Shown in pieces: positions 44,111-55,564 of a stretch of 64,000 bases of DNA (position 1 is its first letter; every line of letters starts with the position of its first letter). Under the pieces are notes generated by a model, which searched no databases, had not been told where the DNA came from, and saw only the letters and a list, made by a program, of their open reading frames with translations. Source of the stretch: Maratus speciosus (taxonomy: Eukaryota; Arthropoda; Arachnida; Araneae; Salticidae); NCBI GenBank assembly GCA_963932465.1, contig OZ010787.1, positions 14,186,926-14,250,925 on the forward strand, in the 5' to 3' direction. Made by a program: the position numbers and the translations under genes.

Positions 44111-45109
44111 GTCTATGGGATTTGTCAATGTTATAGCAGACCAATGCTGGAACTTGAGTAGATATGCCCCTGAAACTGAGCACAAAAGACAAGGGACAAA
44201 GAAGAAGACCTCTTGATTGATGATATAAAGTTAATGTTTTAATATGGTTCCTGAATTCTTAGTTTCATGAAAAAAAAAACTAAATAATTTAATGTTTCTT
44301 CAACAAAAAAATAAATAGTTATGTTCTTTGGCATTTCACTTAAAATCATAATTTTTCATATTAGCCATATTTTTACACCGATAGACAACATTAAAATATT
44401 AATGGTTAATTCATATTCTGTGACCCTAAATTAGTATAAAAACATATCGTTTATTTAAAAGGCAAAAAAAAAAGTTTTATTTTGTAAACCAGCGTAATTT
44501 TTGAAGGCTAAAAATATTACTTGATTAGATTTATTTATTTGGGCATGAATTTTGTTGCTGTAAGTAGTAATAAACTAATTTAGATTTGCACAAATAAGGT
44601 CGGGTATTTCACACTCCCTTTAACTCAAAGACCATAAAAAATGGAGTAAAACACCAAAACATTAACGCAATGTTCTATATCTATATTAATTTGACGTGAT
44701 CAATTCATTAAACAGCGTTTTCCGGAACTACCAAATAATTACTGGGCAGTGAAACAATTTCCAGCAAATGAGATTATTACACCTTTATCGATCACATAAT
44801 GCGCTAATGAATATTTTAATATAGTCTTTTGTTTTTGTTTCAATTATCAAGCATTAAATTAAGAGAAAATACTTTCAATATTTAATACGTACAGCTCATC
44901 GGTTAAACTGTTATTTAACAATTCATTTTGTTTTTGGAAAATGTGCACGGTTAGATAAAGTAAATCGCTAATAATTACATAGAAAAATGAATAAATATAT
45001 TACTTTTTCTATTAAAGAATTACAAATTCAGTGAAAATAATTTAAATTTATAAATTTCTTTTCCCGTGTCTTATAATTTGTATTTAGGACTTTCTTCATA
45101 TAAGTAAAA
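44111..45109. other. No gene seen
   Basis: AT-rich, no recognised repeat or coding signature. Confidence 0.5.
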
Positions 45110-45311
45110 CAGTAAAAATTCCATTTTTATGTGACCAAAACATAATGAGTTATGATATTTTGAATTTTATTAATTATTAGCGTTTTCTGGAACTAAAAAT
45201 GTATTTTTAGGCTTTTAGTGCCAGAAACGCCGAAAACTCATAAAATTCAAAGTGTCATAATTCGGTATGTTTTAGTTATAGAAGAATGGAATTTTTACTG
45301 TTTTACTTATT
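45110..45311. mobile_element. Palindromic MITE, about 200 bp
   Basis: Left arm AAGTAAAACAGTAAAAATTC and AAAACATAATGAGTTATGA; right arm GAATTTTTACTGTTTTACTT. The centre GCGTTTTCTGGAACTAAAAA mirrors TTTTAGTGCCAGAAACGC. Confidence 0.75.
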
Positions 45312-45514
45312 AGACTATGGAGAGATTTTAAAAAAATGCAACTTATTCTAATCAGGGACAATATAAAAATTAAATTTCCACTTCTTAGGAATTTCCGCTA
45401 AATAGTGGAAAAAAATACTCGAGCGGAAAAATATTATTGAAGGCTATTTTGCAATTCTTCCTATCGAGAGCAATATCATCACTTAATTTGTAACACCTCA
45501 ATGATTGTTGAAAC

Positions 45515-45628
45515 GTATTCTTCCAATTCATCCTTTGTCGTCCCTAATCTGTAAGAACTTTTGGTAGACCTCTTTGAACATGCTCATACCATCTAAGCTT
45601 ATTAAGTTTGTTCATTTCCATGAAATTT
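45515..45628 (-). pseudogene. Non-LTR retrotransposon (LINE) C-terminal remnant
   Basis: Minus-strand codons read NKLNKLRWYEHVQRGLPKV, then a stop, then GRQRMNWKNTF. The pattern LRWYGHV...GRPR..W matches the region after the reverse transcriptase in many LINE open reading frame 2 proteins. Only about 38 codons are recognisable, with one in-frame stop; the rest is gone. Confidence 0.65.
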
Positions 45629-45946
45629 TGACCTTTATCCAGCTTTGATGCTCTTGCTGATCTTCACCAGAAATACATTCCGGTAGAGAGTACTTTTTCT
45701 TGGATGAAGATTTAAGGTTGAAATTTTAAGTTCCGTAAAACTTCGTAGGCTCATGGAATTATTCATTCTCATTTTCTAATAATAATAAATAATTCGCTGG
45801 GTAATTCGCAATATACTCTCCTTTGCCAATCTCCTTCGATAACTGCGCCAATGTGGCAACCCTGGTTTATCGGGCTGCTCCTCTGACGTCACCAAATATG
45901 GCAACCCTAAGATTTCTCTTGAGAGAGTTTCGAGGAGAGTTTATGG

Positions 45947-46369
45947 TTTAAACTACAGCGCCTAGAAGATACAGTGTGGAAAACGGCTATTCCTATAATG
46001 CTTTAAAAAGTGCTAAAAACTTGTATCCCATAAATCTGCAACAATGCTCAGCGGCAATATGCTGGTACGAGCGCCATCTCGTAACTCTTTTCAATATAAA
46101 CACTGTGTTTTCAAAAATTATAGAATGTTAAATATCGGAAACTATAAATATAAGATATTGTGGTCTGTTATAAGCTAATTTAGTTAAGGAATGACGTGAA
46201 ATAAGTTAAAGAGTCTCTTTTAGAATGACTATCGTTTTTAAATCACTACGATGGCGCTACGATCGACATATTGTTATTCAGCATCGTTGTACATTTATGG
46301 GATTCAATTTTTTAGCACTATTTTGTAGCCGTTTTCCACACTGTATCTTCTAGACGCTGTAGTTTAAAC
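45947..46369. mobile_element. Palindromic MITE family 1, longer variant
   Basis: Perfect outer inverted ends GTTTAAACTACAGCG and CGCTGTAGTTTAAAC, then CTAGAAGATACAGTGTGG and CCACACTGTATCTTCTAG. The middle (about 46090-46240) is not shared with the 15-19 kb copies, so this is a longer relative. Confidence 0.8.
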
Positions 46370-46539
46370 TCCTTGTTTTGTAAGCTGCTTTCTAATTGGA
46401 CTCTTATTTTTTTTGTAAAAGGCTTTCTTATTGGACAAAGAGGAGAATCAGGGGAAATTTTGAATTTGTTTCGAAAAGCGTTATTGAATTGATACTGCTG
46501 CAATGGATTTCGCGTCGACAAGTTCAGTGTGTTGCAGTC

Positions 46540-47161
46540 GCGTATTTTTATTATTTGTTTTCTCAGTCTCGTATATTTTGAAGCAAGTACCTATCTGGAT
46601 AAATGCTTGACAGGTGAGAATAAATATTCGAGCAGTTATTTTTCTTTTAATTTTAGCTGTATTTTTGAGCGTTGATTGCATTATGTACGAAAGAGAAGCT
46701 GATTGTTCCAAGCTGTGAATGACTAGAAGTGACAGATTGAGTGATGCTTTTGAATGACATCCTAGAGCACAAGGCAAAATTATGAATAAAAAAAACGGGG
46801 GGTTCAGGGGGGCGGTAGCCCCCCTGATTAAAAAAAAGAACCCTTCTAATAAAAAACAAAAAACCACAACATTGTTTTGCTCCCCTTACTGTTAACAAAC
46901 GTTCTTTTTTAATAATTTGGGTAAGTGAAAGTTTTGTTTTTTGGTATATTTGATAAAATGTATTTTAAAATATATGAATTTTTAAAAAATGTATTTCGAA
47001 ATAATTTGAAATTTTATGTATTTTTTATTTTTACTCAAAAATACAGGTTAAAATAAGAGAAAAATAACTGATCGAATATCTATTCTCACATTTTAGGCAT
47101 TTATCTAGATAGATACTTGTTTCAAAATATACGAGAAGAGAAAACAAATAATAATTTTGCG
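46540..47161. mobile_element. Fold-back element, arms about 130 bp
   Basis: GCGTATTTTTATTATTTGTT and TATTCGAGCAGTTATTTTTC in the left arm (46540-46670) are mirrored in the right (47031-47161). The spacer has a hairpin, GGGGGGCGGTAGCCCCCC, near 46807. Frames of up to 128 codons on the minus strand cross the arms and are not genes. Confidence 0.75.
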
Positions 47162-47267
47162 TACTCGCTCCCGGATGTTGCAGCTCCGGGAGTTAGTACG
47201 CGAAAATGCGCCAATTTGGCGATTTTTGAAAATCGCGCCAAGAAGGAGAGTAAACTGCGATCGCACC

Positions 47268-47412
47268 ATTCGTTTATTAATTTCAAATAAATTAATGAAC
47301 GAGCCAAAGTAAACGAAACATGCAAGTTGTTCGATTTTTTTTCTTTATTTTGCCTGCTATGTGTGACGCTTTCGTGACGCGTGTCAAGGCTTTCCCCTTA
47401 TCTAGGGGGCGC
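47268..47412. mobile_element. Half copy of palindromic MITE family 5
   Basis: AATGAACGAGCCAAAG, TTTTGCCTGCTATGTGTGAC and ACGCGTGTCAAGGCTTTC match the right half of 19389-19580. Two strong hairpins lie just upstream (TACTCGCTCCCGG/CCGGGAGTTAGTA near 47162-47201 and GCGCCAA/TTGGCG near 47208). Confidence 0.7.
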
Positions 47413-48012
47413 TGATATAACCGGATACATGCAGAACCACGGCCAAAGCAGAGTCTAGGTTTCCAATGAAAGAGATTGTAAAGTGCTAGGAAATATCCAG
47501 ATATTTAAAAGTCTTCGACTGGTCAGAGCTCTAAATATGGAGGCCGTACCGAAAGTAATGCAAAAGTTGGCACAACTCTTTTATTAATTGACATACATCA
47601 TTCTATTCAAAATATTTATAGAACTACTATTTCTCAATACAAAGGTACTACTCGGTATAGACTCGATCACAAGCGATGCATTTCTGCTAAAGTTCAACTT
47701 TTAACTCTTGTATCCTCTTTTAAAAAATTGAGGTGTGCGTCGTTGTTCCCATTTTTGCTTAGAATATATTATTTACCTGCAACGAAAAAGAAGATTATTA
47801 TAGAGGAAGATTCTTTGGAGACTACGATTTGATGACACTGATGACTGATAAGGCAAAAGTGGCTGCGCAGAAATGCGTACAAGCAACGCCACCTATAGAC
47901 AATCCCGACGAGCTCTATTTCGACGTCACAACAGATCGGCCAACAGTGGATCATTCATTGGACCACCTTTCTTGTGACGTAAAAGTCACAAGAGTAGGGT
48001 TCTCAAGCCATA
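47413..48012. other. No recognised gene
   Basis: CCGTACCGAAAGTAATGCAA near 47547 resembles a mariner end, but I see no partner. The 74-codon plus frame at 47829-48053 runs into the Tc3-like element and has no motif. Confidence 0.4.
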
Positions 48013-48014
48013 TA

Positions 48015-49572
48015 CACTGGTGGAAATTGATTTATGAAACCACGGTTTTTTAACAAGAACTTCTATAATATTCATTAAAAATGAATGAAATATTATGGGA
48101 TATACATAGTATGTATAACAAGTGATTTACAAAAATAAAATTTCATACATAATATTAAACAAAAACAAAAAGTCGAAAATTAGATTTTCGAAATATGCAA
48201 ATATGGAAATTGATTTATGAAATATCGCATTTCACTGGCTATTCCGAAGTAATATGACGAAAATTTGCATAAAACAAGGTAGCGTGACATGTACAGTAGA
48301 CATAAAAAGGATTATATTTTGGAAGCAACACGTTTCAGTTATACTTTTCACGATGGGTAAACGAAAGATATTGTCTGATAAAAAAAAAGAGAGCTAAAAT
48401 CAATGCATATATAGGATGTGGAAAGTCTGCTCCGGAAATTAGTAAAATCAATTAAAAGATCAGTTGGTGTGATATATAATTACAGAAAAGACCCGCAAAT
48501 TATTTCAAAAATTTTAACACAAATGTAATCCTCGTTTAAGTCAGAGAGAGAAAAGGGGGATTCTTCAACTTGAATCGAAAGCCGTTCACACTTCAAAGAA
48601 GATTTGTGTAGATCTATCCCTTCCTGTTACTTCTAGAAGAGTTAGGTAAATTTTACATTCTTCACGAAGCTTGAGATGGTCGAAAAAGAAGTCTGGTCCA
48701 AAATTACTTCTGCATCACAAGCAGATGCGTTTGCAGTATTGCGAGAAGTACATGGCAATGGGTGACAATTGGAAGATAGTCATTTTCTCCGACGAAAAAA
48801 GATTTAATTTGGATGGCCCGGATGGTTTGACGCATTATTGGAGGGATCTCCGAAAAGAATCAAAATCTACATTCAGCAGAAATTTTGATGGCGGAAGTTT
48901 GATGATTTGTGAAGCAATCGCTTATGATGGCAAAAATGAAATTGTATTTTTAAACACTCGCCACACCTCTTTTGATTACAGTTTTGTTTTAGAAAATTCA
49001 CTTCTTCCATTTGAATGGCAATATTACGGTTTAGATTACATCTTCATGCAAGACAATGGAAGTATTCATATTTCAAATGCAATGAAAGGTTGGTTTGACG
49101 AACAGAATATTGTTCTTTTAGATCATCCACCTATTAGTCCTGATCTGAACACCATCGAAAACACTTGGGGACAGCTTGTTCGAATGATTTATGCAAATGG
49201 TATCCAGTACACATCACTTATACAATTGAAAGCTTCAATATGTCAAAACTGGACATTAATTGATCAGAAATACATTTAAAATCTTGTTTTATCAATGCCA
49301 TCTAGAATAAAAGAAACTCTGATGAATAAAAGAGGCTTTACTAACTATTAATTTCAATTAAATGTGATATTTCATAAATCAATTTCCATGTTTTTATGTT
49401 ATAAAATCTAATTTTTAAAATTATGTTTTAGTTTATTAATATGTATGAAATTTTATTTTCCTAAATTATTTGTTGCACATAGCATATATAACGTATGAAT
49501 TTTCGTTTTTAATGAATATTATAGAAATTCTTGATAAAAAACCGTGTTTTCATAAATCAATTTCCACCAGTG
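48015..49572 (+). mobile_element. Tc3-like Tc1/mariner element, nearly complete
   Basis: TA at 48013-48014 and 49573-49574. Inverted ends of about 220 bp start CACTGGTGGAAATTGATTTA. Inside each end the phrase GGAAATTGATTTATGAAA occurs twice, at the tip and about 190 bp inward (48203 and 49370 regions), the IR/DR layout seen in Tc3 and Sleeping Beauty-type elements where both sites bind transposase. One transposase gene lies between. Confidence 0.9.
48353..49279 (+). pseudogene. Tc3-like transposase, few disabling changes
   Basis: Cut-and-paste transposase of the Tc1/mariner superfamily. From the ATG at 48353 the N-terminus reads MGKRKILSDKKK, then after a shift RAKINAYIGCGKSAPEIS, SVGVIYNYRKDP and KRGILQLESKAVHTSKKI, a paired-like DNA-binding domain. 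There are at least three frame changes in the first 60 codons and a stop near 48648. From 48671 to 49279 the catalytic half is open: FSDEKRFNLDG with the first aspartate, MQDNGSIH with the second, and PDLNTIENTW with the glutamate 34 residues later (DD34E). Total length about 310 residues, close to the family norm. Confidence 0.9.
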
Positions 49573-49644
49573 TATGTCTCATATATGTTCTCAAGCCAAA
49601 GCACAGAGAATAGCAACATTAATAATCACTTAGACTTATTAGAT

Positions 49645-51740
49645 CAGCTATACTCAACATTTTTCCCTCGCGGCCTCAAACTTGTGTGTGCGATGTTACG
49701 CGGGCCGCAACACACTTATATGATAATGTAAGAAAAGAGTAAATAAAATAGTAAGGTAACAAAAGTAGTATATAAAAGTATTGTAACAGAGTTAATATTA
49801 ACAGTAGGGTTGAACCTTTGTTGCGGGAGAAATATTAATAAAAATTTTAACACCACTATTTCCAAACATTTTACTTCGTTGTAGATTTTTATTGCAAATG
49901 TTGTAGAAATATGCCACGAAGATAATTGTTTGGAAATAGTAATGCGAAAAGTTTTTGGTGCCATTTATTTTCTCGCAGCAAACTTCCAGTCCCAATAAAC
50001 AGCATTAGCCATAGTATAAATACACTGGCCTCCAAAAGTTAAGGTACAGGGACTGGATGCTTTCGATTGCACGCGGTTTGTCGAATATCTACCCACATTA
50101 TTAACGAATTGTTCTTGAGCATCTGAGATGTAAAGAACATGTTTGATTTCATATTTCTCGATGAAGATTTAGTCGAGCAGACAATTAGGGGGCTAATAAT
50201 AAATTTAATAATAAAATAACATTTGCTATCAGCTATGCAACAGAAAATGCTGGAAATAGTTTGTCACTGCGTTAAATTACTATTTGGGTCCTGTTCAACG
50301 TTTGTATGCATTTGTGTAAGCATATCACTCATATTCGTAAAGATGTTAATGTTTTTGTGAAAAATTCAAAAGTTTTTTGTTTATAGCATACAGAGTTTTC
50401 AACCAAATTTAACACAACTTTCCGAAAACATGACAAAGAACAGTAGCAATAGTGCACTTCAATTAAAACATGAATATATTGAATATTTGATGAGATATGG
50501 GCACTTGTATGAAATAATTTTTAACTGCGCATGCGTGGAAGATTTCAAAATTTTTTTTTTATAATTTGATAATCAGCTATTTAGGGCAACGTATCTAAAT
50601 TGTTCAGTCAAATATCGAGAAATTTCACAAAGATAGGGGCGATATAGTTAGTTGCTCTTTAAAAATAGCTTTATTATAAGGGTTTTTCCACAACTTTTCA
50701 ATCAACTCACTATATCTTTCCGAGTTTTCACAACATTTGACTGGACTTTTTACAGAAGTTACCCAAAATAGCTGGCTACCAAAATATGAAATAAAAATTT
50801 TGAAATCTTACACGCATGCGCAGTTGAAAATTATTTCATACAAGTGACCATATCTCATCAAATATTCAATATATTCATGTTTTAATTCCAGTATACTGTT
50901 GCTACAGTTCTTTGTCAGGTTTTTGGAAAGTTGTGTTAAATTTGGTTGAAAACTCTGTATGCTATAAACAAAAAACTTTTGAATTTTTCATAAAAACGTT
51001 AACATCTTCACGAATATGACTGCTATGCTTACACAAATGCATACAAACGCTGAGCAGGACCCAAATAGTAATTTACCACAGTGACAAACCATTTCCAGCA
51101 TTTTCTGTTGCATAGCTGATAGCAAATATTATTTTATTATTAAATTTATTATTAGCCCCCTAATTGTCGGCTCGACTAAATCTCCATCGAGAAATATGAA
51201 ATCAAACATGTTCTTTACATCCCAGATGCTCAAGAACAATTCGTCAATAATGTGGGTAGATATTCGACAAACCGTGTGCAATCGAACGCATCCAGCCCCT
51301 GTATCTTAACTTTTGGAGGCCAGTGTATAAAACGTAATTATGTAACAATGCACAATTTCTGATTCTATAGAAAAAATTAAGGTTTTTAAAAATAATTCCG
51401 TTTTTTATGCAGTACAAAAACTTTTTTTAATTCAGAAATATATAGTGCAATTTTTATTAATTTGGAATGATATTTAATTGTCGTTGAAAATTAAGAAATG
51501 AATGCACCACTGCAGTACAAATAGGACTACATGTAAAAAGAACTTTTGACTAAACAAACTGCATTTAAGATGCTTTACATAATTTTAGATTAATTCAAAA
51601 TAACAGGCCAGATTTTGACTTCCAATTAAAATATATATATCAACAGTGAAGTTTTTAAATACCCTTTATGCACATCTCAATTAATTTTTAAAACAGGGTT
51701 TACTGATTATGTGTCTCGGGCCGCAGGTTGAGTATGGCTG
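49645..51740. mobile_element. hAT element with 8-bp target duplication
   Basis: Starts CAGCTATACTCAAC and ends GTTGAGTATGGCTG; CGGGCCGC-type sequence follows inside both ends. Flanks are TATTAGAT (49637-49644) and CATTAGAT (51741-51748), an 8-bp duplication with one change. I see no transposase. Most of it is the palindrome at 50023-51325; the rest is AT-rich and non-coding. Confidence 0.8.
50023..51325. mobile_element. 1.3-kb near-complete palindrome, TA flanked
   Basis: TA at 50021-50022 and 51326-51327. The ends CACTGGCCTCCAAAAG and CTTTTGGAGGCCAGTG continue as mirrored arms of over 600 bp (ATCAGCTATGCAACAGAAAA with TTTTCTGTTGCATAGCTGAT; ACTGCGCATGCGTG with ACGCATGCGCAGT) to a centre near 50660-50690. 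TA duplication and CACTGGC ends suggest a Tc1/mariner-derived MITE. Arms differ by scattered substitutions only. Nested in the hAT element. Confidence 0.9.
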
Positions 51741-51929
51741 CATTAGATTCTAACATTCAAATAAAGATTCATTATAAAAATTCATATCGTTCAGAATGAA
51801 AGTAAAAAATTGTTAAAAACATCATAGCTTTTGAAGCTGTATAAAAAAAAAGGAGACTTTTGAAAATATTTCTCACTAATTTATTAAATTATATAGCTAA
51901 TGATTCCGTTACCAAAAGTTTATTATGAC

Positions 51930-52270
51930 TACTAGCTGGCCCGCCTGGCGTTGCCCGGGCCCGTTATAATAAACTTAAACAAATTTCAAATTTGTATGAT
52001 TTTATACCTTCAGAAAATCTTTCAAATGAACTTAATTTCGGGAGCTGCACTGCTCTCAGCAGTATAGAATGTTTCAAATGAAGTTACTTTCCAGGTTTCC
52101 AATGCCTTCGGCAGCGTCTAGTGTGTTCCCAAAAAACTTTTTCCCAAACTGTTACCGGAGTCACCGCAGGCTAAGGCAACGTATATCGGGAGCGCTCCAC
52201 ACACGCCTTAGACAATCGAAAATCAAGTTGAATGAGCCAAACCCCATAGTAATCGGGCCCATATAGAACC
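51930..52270. repeat. Dispersed repeat starting ACTAGCTGGCCCG
   Basis: TACTAGCTGGCCCGCCTGGC followed by GTTGCCCGGGC is a start I recall from abundant arthropod repeats with ACTAGCTG.CCCGGC. The 65-codon frame at 52069-52266 has no motif. The 3' limit is uncertain. Confidence 0.5.
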
Positions 52271-52789
52271 CCAGGAAAGAATGTCCCCAAGCGGAGGAAG
52301 GTACCCTCCCCCGTAAATTTAACGAATTAACTTTAACATTAACGTGATATTTAATTTACGCATGAAATACCCCTCCTATTAAAGTTAAACCACTACCTAA
52401 TAGACCTAATAATTTGTTTTAAAAAAAGCTAGTGAATCGGACCATTTTTAAGGGAGCTTTAATAGGGAGCCCAAATGTCCCATCTGATGGTTGAGAGCAG
52501 GGCCCTAAGATGAAAACATGTTAAAAGATCCTAATACTTAACGCTTTAGATCTTCAATTAGTCAAAATTAAGCATCATATGAATAAAAGTTTAAAGAAAA
52601 TTAGCGTAAAAAATAGAGGGAAATGCTTAAAAAGGGACCTAGGGTCCCAATAAAAATATGAGGGTATTGATCCGTAGAGAGGAGTCCAAGACTCAAATTT
52701 AAAGTTATGCATTGAGAGGGTGACACAATTAGGGGATAAAAAATGCATGCAGCACCAAAAGTTCAAGGGACGTCGGAACGGACCCCAGG
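52271..52789. other. No gene seen
   Basis: Sequence with several GGG/CCC patches and no recognised repeat or coding signature. Confidence 0.4.
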
Positions 52790-52975
52790 GAGTCCTGGGC
52801 GACCATTTTTTAGGCGGTTTTTTTCAGCATGGACCGGCCCGGATCGTTCGTATATTTTATCGGCCCTGACCGTTATAAAATTATCTTTAATTTGTTGGCC
52901 CGGCCCGTTGGAAATTTTGCCTTCATTTTGTTTCGCCGGATACGGATCCATGCAGATCTCTATCAGCATGTCTAG
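52790..52975 (-). repeat. GGGCCG-rich dispersed repeat, copy 3
   Basis: Minus strand: AGAGATCTGCATGGATCCG, ACGGGCCGGGCC, AACGGTCAGGGCCGATAAAA and ATCCGGGCCGGTCC. It shares the AGATCTGCA end with 2475-2770. Overlapping frames of 78-89 codons on both strands follow from its composition. Confidence 0.6.
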
Positions 52976-53369
52976 ATTATCCTTTTTCATCCCATACATT
53001 GAGCCTATTTAATATAATATAATTTTTAATTAAAAAATATATATACCTTCTGTTAAAAGAGCCTCCATAAAGGTTTTAAAAAGTTCTCAATTTGTGGCAT
53101 TAAAGTGGAGTGGAAAACAGATGGAACACGACAATATCTTTTTTAAAAGTTAAATAAATTTTAATATATTTTTATTGCTGGCGTAACGTTTTTAAAACGA
53201 TACGTAAGGAACAATAAGATATATTTTTGCGCAGACACAAACCGTATCATAGAAGAAGTAACCTGCTGCAATGAATAATAATATTAAAAAAAATTCAAAT
53301 AGGTTCTTTTCATAGCTCAGTTACCGATAAAAGTTCTCATTTTTAAAGTGAATCTTTTTTGTCACAATA

Positions 53370-53515
53370 GAGTGGTCCTGCATTTAGTGACTGTTTTCTG
53401 AATTAAGTGACATTCTATAGACTAAATGATCATTTGTAAAATAAGTGAAGTTTCATGAAATAAGTGACATTCTGTAGAATAAGTTACGATTCGTAAATAT
53501 GTTACGTAAATATGT
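53370..53515. repeat. Short tandem repeat, AATAAGTGACATTCTGTAG
   Basis: Four to five units of about 28-30 bp: TTTAGTGACTGTTTTCTG, ATTAAGTGACATTCTATAG, AATAAGTGAAGTTTCATG, AATAAGTGACATTCTGTAG, AATAAGTTACGATTCGTA. Confidence 0.75.
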
Positions 53516-53633
53516 ATGCAGTAAACTTCCGATTACCCGTCACTCACGGGGTCAATGGTGTGGCGGATAATCGAAATAGACGGATAATCGACAGACAGTA
53601 AAAGACCGTTACTAAAATTACATTCAAGGTTAG

Positions 53634-54206
53634 TTGGGGTAACTGGAACCACGAGGTAACTGGTCCATAGGCTATTTTATAAAAAACTGTTGGTGTTTTT
53701 TAAGTTTTAGCTTTTGTGAACAATGCCCCTTGATCTCTACTTCCTAAAACAACGTGTATCAACTCAATCATAACTCTCACTTTGCTGTGATAGGTTGTCA
53801 AAAATTTACGTTTCTTTTTTTAAAAACAATTGCTATATAGTTGAACTTCCTCGGCTGATTATTAAAATACTGTAAGTACTTTTATTAAACAATCATTTTT
53901 TTTAAAGATTAGATGTATAACTACATTAATATTAGATGTAAATTTCCAACTGGGCGAAAAATGTCCGGACCAGGATTTGACATTTTTCGCCCAGTTGGAA
54001 ATTTACATCTAATATGATTTGTTTACCAATGAGAATAACTGTGTTAATATTAATCTAGTACATTAATATTATTAGGTATCTATACATATTTACTTCATGT
54101 TTCAAATGTAAGCCCGGTGTCCCAGTTACCCCATAAATTTATCAAGAATGGGGTAACTGGGACACGTATCCGAGGTAACTGGACCATGCTGGATCCAGTT
54201 ACCCCA
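53634..54206. repeat. Repeated GGGGTAACTGG inverted motifs
   Basis: TTGGGGTAACTGGAACC at 53634 and GTCCCAGTTACCCCA ending at 54133 are inverted; GGGGTAACTGGGACACG at 54150 and TCCAGTTACCCCA ending at 54206 form a second pair. A further CCAGTTACCCC lies at 55083. They look like ends of one or two small elements inside the Tigger-like element. Confidence 0.6.
53930..54015. repeat. Small palindrome containing a SINE tail fragment
   Basis: ATTAGATGTAAATTTCCAAC and its mirror GTTGGAAATTTACATCTAAT flank CTGGGCGAAAAATGTCCGG. That core matches the tail of the tRNA-derived SINEs at 9546 and 9896 (CTGGGCGAAAAAGTGTC). Confidence 0.65.
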
Positions 54207-54365
54207 ATAGTTATAAATAATTTTTTTGTGTTTCTCTTACTACGGGAAGTAAATTTCTCCAGTGTTTTTTACTCACAATAAAGAAAATAATAGAATACCT
54301 TATTAAAATTATGTAATGAAATTTAAAAAAAAGCATATTGAGTGGCATCAAACCAAATTTCTTGG

Positions 54366-54576
54366 CCCCTTGAGAGGCGGTGATGCCGTTATGGCATCAC
54401 TTAATTTTAATTCCTAATTGCCACATTGGCACCTGAATTTTATAATGAAAATTTCACCTTTATTAAGTACGCGAAAATATACTTTTACTTGTTTTCAGAT
54501 AGATTCTCTTGTAAATATTGGTGTCATTAAATTATTTCAACATTTCACGAATGCAAGTACCTTGCCCCTGAAAGCG
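54366..54576. mobile_element. piggyBac-type MITE, GGCGGTG family, copy 3
   Basis: Starts CCCCTTGAGAGGCGGTGATG and ends GCCCCTGAAAGCG, with ATCACTTAATTTTAATTCC and ATTGGTGTCATTAAATTATT inside. Neither flanking TTAA is intact, so it is older than the copy at 28550. Confidence 0.75.
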
Positions 54577-54607
54577 AGATAGCCAGACCTTGAAATTGTA
54601 CTATACA

Positions 54608-54737
54608 CAGGGGTCGCATTCTATAGGGAAACTTTTATCGTTCCTACCACTATTTTGAAAATAATATCTTCATCGCACCTTTCTGTAAGGGTTCTGGTAG
54701 GAACAATAAAATTTTCCCTATATAATGCGACTCCCTG
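54608..54737. mobile_element. Palindromic MITE, CAGGGGTCGCATT ends
   Basis: CAGGGGTCGCATTCTATAGG at the left, TATATAATGCGACTCCCTG at the right, with TTTTATCGTTCCTACCA mirrored by TGGTAGGAACAATAAAA. 130 bp; no clear target duplication. Confidence 0.8.
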
Positions 54738-55564
54738 GATAAAGTACTTAAGTACTTATGTAGCCGTTTGTTCATAGATTTACCTTGCTATTTTTTTCCT
54801 TAAAATACCCATGTGACTTTTATACTTATTATGTATACTAAAGTACATAAGTACTTCCTTACGTTTTATGTTTTTGGTATAAATAAATCTAATATTTTCA
54901 CTTTTAGTGCATTTTTAGACACATTGACAGCAAAGGTTTCCGTTACAACGCTGTTTATTGACATATAATTTACATGATCTGCCTGGTTTAAAATTTTTTA
55001 AGTTGTTTGCACTTTTTCAAACAGGACCTGATATCCGATATGAAAAAAATATGAACTCGTGTGGAACATAGACCCCCCTGGTCCAGTTACCCCATTTTTG
55101 GGGCAACTCGACCCATGAGGAAAGAAAGATGAAATATGCATATTTTTATATTTTTAAATATTAAAATGTATTTTTGAGCCTTTTTGTCTGATAGAGGGAA
55201 CCTAACTGAACACATTTACAGAAGTTCAGACTTTAATTGAAATGAACATTAGCTTTTTGAAGCTGAATTATCAGAAGCTCCAGAGTCACATTGTAAAATC
55301 ATGTCCCAGTCGCCTAAATAAACTTATATATGTTACATTTCTATATAAATAAAAATAATCAAAAGATTTTTTATTTGTTGTATACTTTCGTTTATAAAAA
55401 GCATAACTAGTAGTAAGAAATCTTTTTATAAGACAAATTTAGAATTTTACTTAATAAATATGTATCATTTTCATATAAAGTAATCCATTGTACTTTTATG
55501 TTTGTGTTTTGCTTGTGCTTTCACTACAGCAAGATTACTAATTCTACGTAATAAAAGTACTTGA
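54738..55564. other. Non-coding interior of the Tigger-like element
   Basis: AAGTACTTATGTA-type short palindromes near 54745 and 54845 and the GGGGTAACTGG relative at 55083. No coding frame of note. Confidence 0.45.

Noticed and set aside
46481..46898. 128- and 81-codon minus frames
   Set aside because: Cross the arm and spacer of a fold-back element; no motif recognised.
47547..47760. Second mariner element starting CCGTACCGAAAGTAATGC
   Set aside because: The end looks mariner-like, but I found no matching right end and no transposase codons.
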